Source: Bacillus_P idriensis_A
GTDB lineage: Bacteria; Bacillota; Bacilli; Bacillales; Bacillaceae
Assembly (NCBI RefSeq): GCF_050483325.1
Contig: NZ_JBCMYF010000042.1
Coordinates: 1-64,000 of the forward strand
Direction: 5' to 3'
Length of the DNA: 64,000 nucleotides
Shown: positions 16,754 through 24,283 of the stretch, piece after piece
Numbering within the stretch: the first letter of the stretch is position 1
Layout of the letters: the number at the start of each line of letters is the position of its first letter
The notes under the pieces: generated by a model
Database searches by the model: none
What the model saw: only the letters and a program-made list of their open reading frames with translations
Told to the model about the DNA's origin: nothing
Translations under genes and position numbers: made by a program

Positions 16754-18469
16754 TTAAAGATTGAACTTCGTTTTTACAAACTCAACAACTTCTTCTGTTG
16801 TGCTCATAGAAAGAATTTCTTCTTTGAAGCTTGCTGCTTCTTCTTTTGAAAGGTTTTTAATAAGTGAACGTGCCGGGAGGATTGATGTAGCGCTCATAGA
16901 GAACTCATCAAGGCCTAAACCAAGAAGCACTGGAATCGCAAGCGGATCGCCAGCCATTTCTCCGCACATTCCTACCCATTTGCCTTCTTTGTGAGCTGCT
17001 TCAATCACAAGCGTCACAAGACGAAGAATAGCAGGATTATAAGGCTGATAGAGATATGAAACACGCTCATTCATACGGTCAGCAGCCATTGTGTATTGAA
17101 TAAGGTCATTAGTTCCAATGCTGAAGAAATCAACATCTTTAGCAAATTGATCTGCAAGAACGGCAGTTGAAGGAATTTCAACCATCATTCCAATTTCAAT
17201 AGTGTCTGAAACATCAGTGCCTTCACTAACAAGCTTCGCTTTTTCTTCTAAAAGAATCGCTTTAGCCTGTCTGAACTCGTCCACAACCGCAATCATCGGG
17301 AACATAATCTTCAAGTTGCCGAATGTGCTTGCACGAAGCAATGCACGCAATTGAGTGCGGAAGATTTCCTGCTCTTCTAAGCAAAGACGAATCGCACGGA
17401 AACCAAGGAATGGATTCATTTCTTTCGGGAGATTCAAGTAAGGAAGCTCTTTGTCTCCGCCAATGTCAAGGGTGCGGACAACAACAGGCTTGCCTTCCAT
17501 GCGCTCAAGCACCGCTTTGTATGCTTCGAACTGCTCATCTTCTGTCGGAAGCTGATCGCGGCCCATGTATAAGAATTCTGTACGGTAAAGACCAACTGCT
17601 TCTCCGCCGTTTTCAAGAACGCCGCGAACATCGTCAGGCGTGCCGATATTGGCTGCAAGCTCAACGTGCTGTCCGTCTTTTGTTACCGTTTCTTCATTTA
17701 CAAGCTTCGCCCACTCCGCTTTTTGTGCTTCGTATTGAGCTTTTTTCTTTTCAAACCCCGCAATAACATCTTCAGAAGGGTTTACGATTACATCTCCATC
17801 GATTCCATCAACGATGACGATATCGCCATTTTTGATGTCGGATGTGGCTGTTTTCGTTCCTACTACAGCAGGGATCTCCATTGAACGCGCCATGATTGCT
17901 GAATGTGATGTTCTGCCGCCGATATCAGTTGTAAAACCTAATACATACTGACGATTCAGCTGAGCCGTATCAGAAGGTGTTAAATCTTCGGCAACGATGA
18001 TCACTTCTTCAGAAATCATGCTCGGGTTTGGAATTTCAACGCCAAGCAAATGTCCGATCACGCGTTTTGTTACGTCACGGATATCAGCTGCACGTTCTTT
18101 CATATATTCGTTGTCCATGGACTCAAACATACTTACAAACATATCAGCTGTTTCTTTCATTGCAAATTCAGCGTTAACTGCTTCGCTGCTGATTTTATCT
18201 TTAACCGGATTAAGTAATTCTGGATCGCTTAAAACTAAGATATGAGCTTCAAAAATTTCAGCTTTGTCTGCACCTAATTCTCTGAATGCATGCTCTTTAA
18301 TTTTTTCAAGCTCTGATTTTGATTTTTGGATGGCTTCATCAAAACGAAGGACTTCAGCAGTTTTATCTGCCACTTCTTTTTTTGATACTGTGAGATCTGG
18401 TTCTTCTAAGCGGTAAGCTTTTGCAATCGCGATCCCAGCTGAAGCTCCAATCCCTCTTAATTCGAGCAT
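16754..18469 (-). CDS. ptsI: Phosphoenolpyruvate-protein phosphotransferase, enzyme I
   Basis: A 571-residue cytoplasmic enzyme I, the first protein of the PTS phosphate chain (PEP to HPr). The phosphorylated residue is His189 in GGRTSHSAIMARS. The PEP-binding C-terminal barrel carries TDFLYMGR-type, DIGGDKELPY and GMCGEMAGD motifs. Its start abuts the ptsH stop codon by one base, so the two are cotranslated. Length and order match other Bacillus. Confidence 0.97.
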   Translation of the reverse strand: MLELRGIGASAGIAIAKAYRLEEPDLTVSKKEVADKTAEVLRFDEAIQKSKSELEKIKEHAFRELGADKAEIFEAHILVLSDPELLNPVKDKISSEAVNAEFAMKETADMFVSMFESMDNEYMKERAADIRDVTKRVIGHLLGVEIPNPSMISEEVIIVAEDLTPSDTAQLNRQYVLGFTTDIGGRTSHSAIMARSMEIPAVVGTKTATSDIKNGDIVIVDGIDGDVIVNPSEDVIAGFEKKKAQYEAQKAEWAKLVNEETVTKDGQHVELAANIGTPDDVRGVLENGGEAVGLYRTEFLYMGRDQLPTEDEQFEAYKAVLERMEGKPVVVRTLDIGGDKELPYLNLPKEMNPFLGFRAIRLCLEEQEIFRTQLRALLRASTFGNLKIMFPMIAVVDEFRQAKAILLEEKAKLVSEGTDVSDTIEIGMMVEIPSTAVLADQFAKDVDFFSIGTNDLIQYTMAADRMNERVSYLYQPYNPAILRLVTLVIEAAHKEGKWVGMCGEMAGDPLAIPVLLGLGLDEFSMSATSILPARSLIKNLSKEEAASFKEEILSMSTTEEVVEFVKTKFNL

Positions 18470-18735
18470 TATTCGCCTAAGCCTTCTTTTTTCATTGTTT
18501 CTTCAAGTGCTGCGATTGCATCGTTTTCGTCTGAACCAGCTGCAGAAATCGTGATTTCTGAATCTTTAGCGATACCTAATGACATAACACCCATGATTGA
18601 TTTCAAGTTAACTGTTTTGCCGTTATATGCTAAGTTCACATCTGCATCAAACTTGCTTGCTGTTTGAACAAGCACTGTAGCCGGACGTGCGTGGATTCCT
18701 GATTCTGCTGTTACTTTAAATGTTTTCTCTGCCAT
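18469..18735 (-). CDS. ptsH: Phosphocarrier protein HPr
   Basis: An 88-residue HPr with catalytic His15 in SGIHARPAT and regulatory Ser46 in KSIMGVMSLG. His15 carries phosphate from enzyme I to sugar permeases; HPr kinase phosphorylates Ser46, which makes HPr the CcpA corepressor in catabolite repression. The binding site is AAGGAG. A likely promoter of its own lies at 18785-18814. Confidence 0.98.
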   Translation of the reverse strand: MAEKTFKVTAESGIHARPATVLVQTASKFDADVNLAYNGKTVNLKSIMGVMSLGIAKDSEITISAAGSDENDAIAALEETMKKEGLGE

Positions 18736-18784
18736 AATTAATCAATCTCCTTCATATTTAAATAAAGCTCGTACACAATACCTT

Positions 18785-18822
18785 ATCATAACAGCCGCAT
18801 CACATGATTGACAAGTGATGCG
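18785..18822 (-). promoter_or_regulatory. Hairpin and probable constitutive promoter between ptsG and ptsH
   Basis: An 8-bp GC-rich stem (CGCATCAC / GTGATGCG, 18796-18822) without a T tract follows ptsG and may protect the 3' end or weaken read-through. Overlapping it on the minus strand is TTGTCA, 18 bases, TATGAT, a sigma-A-like promoter. In B. subtilis ptsHI has both read-through from ptsG and its own constitutive promoter, which fits. Confidence 0.55.
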
Positions 18823-18834
18823 ACTCCATTCTTA

Positions 18835-20931
18835 TTATTTTTCTATAGAAATGATATGCTCTTCCCCTGCTTTAACGCTGCCGGATGATTTTATCACGAT
18901 TGATTCGCCTTCGTTTAAGTTAGTGAAGACAATTGGCGTCATGATAGATGGAGCATTTGCTTTAACGAAATCCAAGTCTACTTGAAGCAGTTTTTGTCCT
19001 TTAGTGACAATGTCACCTTCTTTAACAAACGCTTCAAAGCCTTCCCCTTTAAGGTTTACAGTATCAATTCCAACATGAATCAAGATCTCGTTACCGCTTT
19101 CTGATTCAAGCCCGATTGCGTGCTTTGTAGGGAAAACATTTAAGATTTTTCCGTCTACTGGCGAAACGATTGTGCCGTCTGCAGGCGTGATGGCTATTCC
19201 ATCTCCCATCATTTTTCCAGAGAACACTTGATCAGGTACTTCTGTGATTGGGTGAATGTCGCCTGTTAATGGAGAAACGAACGAGAATTCACTTACTTCA
19301 TTTTTAATAGGCTCTGCAACAACGTCTTCAACTTGCTCCTGCACTTCTTTTTCAGCTGAAACAGGTTTCGCAGGACGTGGCGTTTTGCCTGACATAACGT
19401 CTTGAATCTGTGATTTTAAGTTATCAGATTTAGGGCCGTAGATAGCCTGAATGTTGTTTCCGACTTCAAGGACACCTGCTGCTCCTAAACGTTTCAAACG
19501 GTTTTTATCAACTGCTTTTACATCATTAACTGTAACACGCAGGCGGGTAATACATGCGTCAAGGTGTTTGATGTTTGAGCTTCCTCCCAGTGATTCAAGG
19601 ATGTTATATGGAAGATCTCCTGCACTCTCAGGCGCTTTACCCTCATCTTCCTCCTGTGCATCTTCACGTCCAGGTGTTTTAAGATTGAACTTGCGAATGG
19701 CAAAACGGAATCCGAAGTAATAAATAAGTGAGAATACTAATCCTACCGGAATAACAAGCCACCAGTCTGTTCTGTTTGGAAGGATACCGAACAGGAAGTA
19801 GTCAATAACCCCGCCTGAGAACGTCATCCCGATTTTGACATTCAGCAATTGCATTGTCATAAATGAAAGTCCGGCAAACACTGCATGGATGGCAAATAGA
19901 ATTGGTGCCACGAATAAGAATGAGAATTCAAGCGGCTCAGTAATCCCTGTTAAGAAAGATGTTAAAGCAGCTGAACCCATGATGCCTGCAACCAATTTTT
20001 TGTTTTCAGGTCTTGATTCATGATAAATCGCAAGAGCAGCTGCAGGAAGACCGAACATCATGAACGGGAATTTACCTGTCATGAATGTACCTGCCGTTAA
20101 TTCTGCGCCGTCTTTAATTTGAGCCATGAAAATACGCTGATCCCCGCGAACGATTTCTCCTGCTTGAGTTGTGTAGTTTCCAAACTCATACCAGAAAGGC
20201 GAGTAGAAAATATGATGAAGACCAAAAGGAATTAATGAACGTTCAATTAAACCAAAGATGAACGCTGCCAATGTTTTATTGGATTCAAGCAGCCCTGTTG
20301 AGAATGCGTTTAATCCGTTTTGTACCGGCGGCCAGACAAACAGCATGATTAAACCTAATGCTACAGCAGAAACAGCAGTCATAATTGGAACGAAACGCTT
20401 TCCTGCAAAGAAACCTAAGTATTGCGGCAATTCAATTTTAAAGAATTTGTTATACATGTATGCACCGAGAACCCCAACGATAATACCGCCAAAGACTCCG
20501 GTCTGCAAGGTCGGCATGCCGAGGACTCTCGCATATTCAGGATGAAGCTGCTGGAAGAATTGTGCAAGCTCTACAGCATCGCTTGGAATTTTCCCTGTTT
20601 GAAGCAATACAGCACTCATTGTTGCATTCATAATTAAGTATCCGATGATCGCTGCAAGACCTGCAACCCCATCTCCATTGGCTAGGCCAATTGCTACGCC
20701 GACAGCAAATAGAAGCGGCAGATTTGCAAAAACAATGTCCCCTGAGGATTCCATTACTTTTGCAATCAGCTGTACAATTTCATTTGTTAAGAATGGAACT
20801 TTTGATGTAAGCTCCGGATTTTGCATTGCATTACCGAATGCAAGCAAGATACCTGCAGCAGGTAAAATCGCTACTGGAAGCATAAGAGCTTTACCAATTT
20901 TTTGGAGTACTCCAAATAAATTTTTAAACAT
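18835..20931 (-). CDS. ptsG: Glucose-specific PTS permease EIICBA
   Basis: A 698-residue glucose permease with fused domains. An EIIC membrane domain covers about 1-410. The EIIB domain carries the phospho-Cys in LDACITRLRV (about 460). A charged linker rich in Glu, Val and Lys is followed by a C-terminal EIIA domain with the phospho-His in ILIHVGIDTV (about 610). It imports and phosphorylates glucose. The full-length fusion matches B. subtilis PtsG. Expression is controlled by the RAT/terminator leader bound by GlcT encoded just upstream. Confidence 0.97.
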   Translation of the reverse strand: MFKNLFGVLQKIGKALMLPVAILPAAGILLAFGNAMQNPELTSKVPFLTNEIVQLIAKVMESSGDIVFANLPLLFAVGVAIGLANGDGVAGLAAIIGYLIMNATMSAVLLQTGKIPSDAVELAQFFQQLHPEYARVLGMPTLQTGVFGGIIVGVLGAYMYNKFFKIELPQYLGFFAGKRFVPIMTAVSAVALGLIMLFVWPPVQNGLNAFSTGLLESNKTLAAFIFGLIERSLIPFGLHHIFYSPFWYEFGNYTTQAGEIVRGDQRIFMAQIKDGAELTAGTFMTGKFPFMMFGLPAAALAIYHESRPENKKLVAGIMGSAALTSFLTGITEPLEFSFLFVAPILFAIHAVFAGLSFMTMQLLNVKIGMTFSGGVIDYFLFGILPNRTDWWLVIPVGLVFSLIYYFGFRFAIRKFNLKTPGREDAQEEDEGKAPESAGDLPYNILESLGGSSNIKHLDACITRLRVTVNDVKAVDKNRLKRLGAAGVLEVGNNIQAIYGPKSDNLKSQIQDVMSGKTPRPAKPVSAEKEVQEQVEDVVAEPIKNEVSEFSFVSPLTGDIHPITEVPDQVFSGKMMGDGIAITPADGTIVSPVDGKILNVFPTKHAIGLESESGNEILIHVGIDTVNLKGEGFEAFVKEGDIVTKGQKLLQVDLDFVKANAPSIMTPIVFTNLNEGESIVIKSSGSVKAGEEHIISIEK

Positions 20932-20994
20932 GTGTATGACCTCCTTATAAAATAGTTTGTGTAAGCAGCAAGCAAAAAAAACATGAAAGCAAAT

Positions 20995-21008
20995 TACAAG
21001 CGTTTACA
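20995..21008. promoter_or_regulatory. cre-like (CcpA) site in the ptsG leader
   Basis: TGTAAACGCTTGTA on the minus strand matches TGWAARCGYTWNCW except at position 13. It lies between the leader terminator and the ptsG start, a place where bound CcpA could act as a roadblock. Confidence 0.4.
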
Positions 21009-21030
21009 TTTCTCACCTAAAAAGAACAAC

Positions 21031-21120
21031 AAAAAAAGCATGGTGCAACAAGGACGACCGTGCACAAAGGGTATATTCCCCTTATTTGCCGGTTTCAACA
21101 CGTACTTGTTCACTCATGCC
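21031..21120 (-). terminator. GlcT-controlled leader terminator of ptsG
   Basis: On the minus strand the 5' arm GCATGAGTGAACAAG (21105-21119) pairs with the 3' arm CTTGTTGCACCATGC (21038-21052) with two small bulges, then T7. The 5' arm overlaps the end of the RAT, so formation of the RAT hairpin prevents termination, as in B. subtilis ptsG. Confidence 0.85.
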
Positions 21121-21140
21121 TGATCGTATCAGTAACACGT
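21111..21140 (-). promoter_or_regulatory. RAT (ribonucleic antiterminator) bound by GlcT
   Basis: The minus-strand segment begins ACGTGTTACTGAT and ends GATCAGGCATGAGTG. From memory this is nearly the B. subtilis ptsG RAT. Unphosphorylated GlcT stabilises it when glucose is present and lets transcription reach ptsG. It lies immediately after glcT. Confidence 0.85.
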
Positions 21141-21155
21141 AAGGTACTTTTCTCA

Positions 21156-21998
21156 TTAAGTTTTGTTTGTTAAACGGTATAAATGCAATGTAAGGTAAAC
21201 AGCCTCAGCTTCATAGACTGGTTTTTTAAGAAATTGCTGCATCACTTTGATCATTTTCCAAGATGTATTGTAGCATAGCGGATATTCTTTTTTCAACAAT
21301 AAAGTGAATTTTTCTGGTTCTTCAACTGTTTCACCCGAAAGAACCCTTTCAATCGTATATCTTAAGTGCCGGACAAGCCGCAGGTAATTGACACTGTCAT
21401 GATTCACTTTTATCTTCATGGAGTCTTCAATAACACCTACCAGCTGATTAATCAGCTGCGAAAACTGATTGACATCTGCTATCGGCTTATTTGTGACCGC
21501 ACTGTGAATATGAAGGGCAATAAACCCTATTTCCCCTTCCGGCAAGTTCACCTTTAGCCTGTCATTAATCATATCAATAACTTCTTCAGCAATTAAAAAT
21601 TCATTCGGATATAGCGTTTTTGTTTCAATCAGAAACGGATTTTTAATGTCCATCCCTTTTTGAAGCCTTTTAATTGCAAATGTAATATGATCAATCAGGG
21701 CAATATGAATATGTTCATTCAGGGGCAGTTTCACCCGTTCGGCAATAAAGTGGATGACATCACTGACAACCGCGATCATGTCTTCATCGACAAAAGGAAG
21801 GAGCATTTTAAATTGTTCCTGCTCTTTTTGATTCGTCAGAACAAACATTTTCTCATACGAATCCTCCTGCATCATATCTCCGCGCTTCTTTCCAAACCCT
21901 ATGCCCTTACCAATCAGAACTACTTCTTCATATGCATCATGATCGGCAATAAGCACATTATTATTTAAAACCTTTTTTATTGTAAAGGACTCCTTCAC
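21156..21998 (-). CDS. glcT: PtsGHI operon antiterminator GlcT
   Basis: A 280-residue BglG/SacY-family antiterminator. The N-terminal RNA-binding CAT domain (about 1-60) begins IKKVLNNNVLIAD. Two PTS regulation domains follow, with conserved His residues in DHITFAIKRL, ALHIHSA and LRLVRHLRY. PtsG-dependent phosphorylation inactivates the protein. The start is GTG behind AAAGGAG. The target RAT and terminator lie directly downstream. Confidence 0.95.
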   Translation of the reverse strand: MKESFTIKKVLNNNVLIADHDAYEEVVLIGKGIGFGKKRGDMMQEDSYEKMFVLTNQKEQEQFKMLLPFVDEDMIAVVSDVIHFIAERVKLPLNEHIHIALIDHITFAIKRLQKGMDIKNPFLIETKTLYPNEFLIAEEVIDMINDRLKVNLPEGEIGFIALHIHSAVTNKPIADVNQFSQLINQLVGVIEDSMKIKVNHDSVNYLRLVRHLRYTIERVLSGETVEEPEKFTLLLKKEYPLCYNTSWKMIKVMQQFLKKPVYEAEAVYLTLHLYRLTNKT

Positions 21999-22315
21999 GA
22001 AATCCTCAGCTCCTTTTATCTCTCAATGCTTCATATCGTACATAATAGCATGTGATTACGTCAACTGCGAAATACTTAATTGGATCATAAAAGGAAGAAA
22101 TATATCTAAATTGTGCTCACAATGCAAATAGATTTGGCGGTCTTTTTGCAAGGCTGTTTTAGCATAGATTGTTGGACTGATTATGAATCATGGCTGTCAC
22201 TTTCCGCTGCAGACGCAACAAATTTTTACGAAAAGGACTTAATGCAATCATTCTGCATACTTGTTAACGCAGCTTTCAAATCTCCCCTTCTTGCAAATAG
22301 AAGATTTTAGAAGAT
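21999..22315. other. Intergenic stretch without a recognised gene
   Basis: 317 bases between glcT and the lipoprotein gene. Open frames here are short and not protein-like. The middle (about 22130-22230) has a mixed, more GC-balanced composition that resembles intergenic repeats of Bacillaceae, but no second copy is seen in this window. Confidence 0.4.
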
Positions 22316-22705
22316 TTATTGATCTTCCGGCACATATTCAGTCGTCTCAAACTTTTGTTTATCACCTACAAAAAAGTAAGCTTCTCCGTCTTTTCCGGTT
22401 TGATCGCCGCTTGAGGCCCCGTGAATCATTTTCCCCCTTGAAAGCTCTTTTCGTTCCCCCTTTTCATCCACGTAAAAATAAGTTGTGGCGGCCCAGCCAT
22501 CGTGGATATTTTTTTCGTTTACGGATGTCTCTCCTGCTTTATTCACTTTGTATTCTTTCTTTTCCACTGCAGAAGGATCGTTATGAACCGTTACCCACCC
22601 TGTATAACCCTCTGGGATCAAGAATGTGCGCTGAGGCTGATCCTGCTGTTTCGTACACCCTGTAAGGAAAAAAGCAGCGGTTAAAATAATGACAGATTTT
22701 TTCAT
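22316..22705 (-). CDS. Small lipoprotein, probably DUF6843-like
   Basis: A 129-residue exported lipoprotein. The signal peptide ends in the lipobox LTGC with lipid-modified Cys near residue 17. The mature part begins with Gln/Asp-rich linker and then LIPEGYTGWV, a stretch I associate with the DUF6843 family, followed by a beta-rich domain. ATG 22705 is chosen because GGGAGG is eight bases upstream; a longer frame starts at 22720. Function unknown. Confidence 0.7.
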   Translation of the reverse strand: MKKSVIILTAAFFLTGCTKQQDQPQRTFLIPEGYTGWVTVHNDPSAVEKKEYKVNKAGETSVNEKNIHDGWAATTYFYVDEKGERKELSRGKMIHGASSGDQTGKDGEAYFFVGDKQKFETTEYVPEDQ

Positions 22706-22841
22706 CTTATTGCCTCCCAAACCAATGAATTATTCGTTAGCATCAACAAATGTCCACAATCTATCCCTTCCTTAATCACCATGTAATTTATTCCAGATAT
22801 TGACTCGTCCTAATTGGGGAAAGTAAGTGTGAGGTGTTTAT

Positions 22842-23255
22842 ATGAAAAAAATTAATATTTGTCTCCTGATCCTTTTTCTTTGTTTTCCGATTCATGAAGC
22901 AAGTGCACAAACAAAGGCCGTCAAAGTAATTGACGTTGAAACAGGCGACGTGGTGAAAGATCTTCCTTCTTCCGCTTATTTTACGAATGAACTGAAATTG
23001 GCGATTCAGTCCATGAAGGGAATTACAGTAAAAGTGAATCCCCTGCCTAAGAAAGGATATTTGATTTTAATTCAGCCTGAAGAGTCACTAAAAGTGAAAA
23101 ACAAATGGTATGACGGGATTGTCTCTGAAGGTATGATTGTTTACAGCAAAGAAGATACACCGAGGCTCATTTTGTTTACTGATGAAAATAAGCCATTATT
23201 TTTTGAACTATCATACGACCCTAAGAATCTGATACAGACGCTTGGTGTTCGGTAA
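22842..23255 (+). CDS. Secreted hypothetical protein
   Basis: A 137-residue protein with a clear signal peptide (about 1-23, ending ASA-QT). The mature part is beta-rich, with no Cys and no motif that I recognise. GAGGTG lies eight bases before ATG. Divergent from the lipoprotein gene. Confidence 0.65.
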   Translation: MKKINICLLILFLCFPIHEASAQTKAVKVIDVETGDVVKDLPSSAYFTNELKLAIQSMKGITVKVNPLPKKGYLILIQPEESLKVKNKWYDGIVSEGMIVYSKEDTPRLILFTDENKPLFFELSYDPKNLIQTLGVR

Positions 23256-23341
23256 GGGCTTGTTCGAACTGGCTGGCTTCGCTTTACACGGGCGAGGCCT
23301 GATTAGATTTCTTCAACCCCAATCTGCATCAGGCGCATCAA

Positions 23342-23370
23342 TTGCACCGTCCGGGATCTAACCCTATAAT
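23342..23370 (+). promoter_or_regulatory. Sigma-A promoter of the HAD phosphatase gene
   Basis: TTGCAC, 17 bases, TATAAT, with the start codon 53 bases past the -10. Just upstream (about 23309-23338) is a hairpin with GCCTGAT / ATCAGGC arms and no T tract. Confidence 0.7.
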
Positions 23371-23422
23371 GAGACAAGTCAGGGAAATCCCGCAGAGAGA
23401 TTCATCAAGGAGGAGATCAGAA

Positions 23423-24232
23423 ATGATAAAATTATTTGTCAGTGATCTTGATGGAACATTATTAAGCTTTGAAAAAAAAGTGACAGAGCAGGATATTTCA
23501 GCTCTTAAAGAATTAAAGAAAAATGGCGTGGATGTATGTTTAGCTTCTGGAAGAATGGATGTGGAAATTGGAGAAATCTTGACGATGGTTGGAGAAAAGT
23601 ATCATCGAATCAGTCAAAATGGAGCATTCATCAATACAGATCAAGATGAATCGCTTCATGCTCTCACTTTTGAAAATGTGATTGCTAAAGAAGTGTTTGA
23701 ACAAGTCCGTTCTACAAACTTAATCACAATTATTGCAGACTACAGCAAAAATTATACAGAACGCCGGGATGAAGTCATAACAGGCATAGAATCAAGGATG
23801 TTCTCTCCGATTGAAGAGAACGTCAATCTTCTTCATGCTCTTGGGCAAGAAGTCAAAGCATCTAAAATTTCTATTTTAGGTGAATATGAGGCCATTTCTG
23901 AGCTGCAGAAAATATTGCAGGAACGTCATCCTGATACAATTGAGACCTACATATCCGATAAACAGTGCCTGGATGTCATGCCTAAAAACATAAGCAAGGG
24001 AAACGCACTTAAGATGCTGATTGAACATCTCGGAATAAAGTCCGATGAGGTTGCCTGCATTGGTGATTCATTCAATGATATTCCAATGTTCAATATGACC
24101 CCTCACAGTTTCGCAATGGAAGAGGCTCTTCCAGAAGTGAAAACGGAAGCCGCATATACTGTCTCCTCTGTAGGGGAAGCCATTAAACAAGTTTTAGAAA
24201 TGAACAAAAATCAGCTGCAGGTAAAAGTTTAA
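23423..24232 (+). CDS. Cof-type HAD-superfamily phosphatase
   Basis: A 269-residue Cof-type (IIB) HAD hydrolase. The nucleophile and acid/base aspartates are Asp8 and Asp10 in VSDLDGTL. Motif II is in CLASGRM. Lys of SKGNAL and the GDSFNDIPMF motif near residue 215 complete the site. Such enzymes dephosphorylate sugar phosphates, flavin or PLP; the substrate cannot be read from the sequence. The start ATG 23423 follows AAGGAGGAG. A longer open frame to 23342 would cover the promoter. Confidence 0.88.
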   Translation: MIKLFVSDLDGTLLSFEKKVTEQDISALKELKKNGVDVCLASGRMDVEIGEILTMVGEKYHRISQNGAFINTDQDESLHALTFENVIAKEVFEQVRSTNLITIIADYSKNYTERRDEVITGIESRMFSPIEENVNLLHALGQEVKASKISILGEYEAISELQKILQERHPDTIETYISDKQCLDVMPKNISKGNALKMLIEHLGIKSDEVACIGDSFNDIPMFNMTPHSFAMEEALPEVKTEAAYTVSSVGEAIKQVLEMNKNQLQVKV

Positions 24233-24245
24233 TAAAAGTCAGAAC

Positions 24246-24273
24246 AAAAAGGGCGATTTTGTCGCCCTTTTTT
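24246..24273. terminator. Bidirectional terminator
   Basis: AAAAAGGGCGA / TCGCCCTTTTTT with loop TTTTG between the convergent HAD and GGDEF/EAL genes. Confidence 0.9.
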
Positions 24274-24283
24274 GGTTTTTCCT

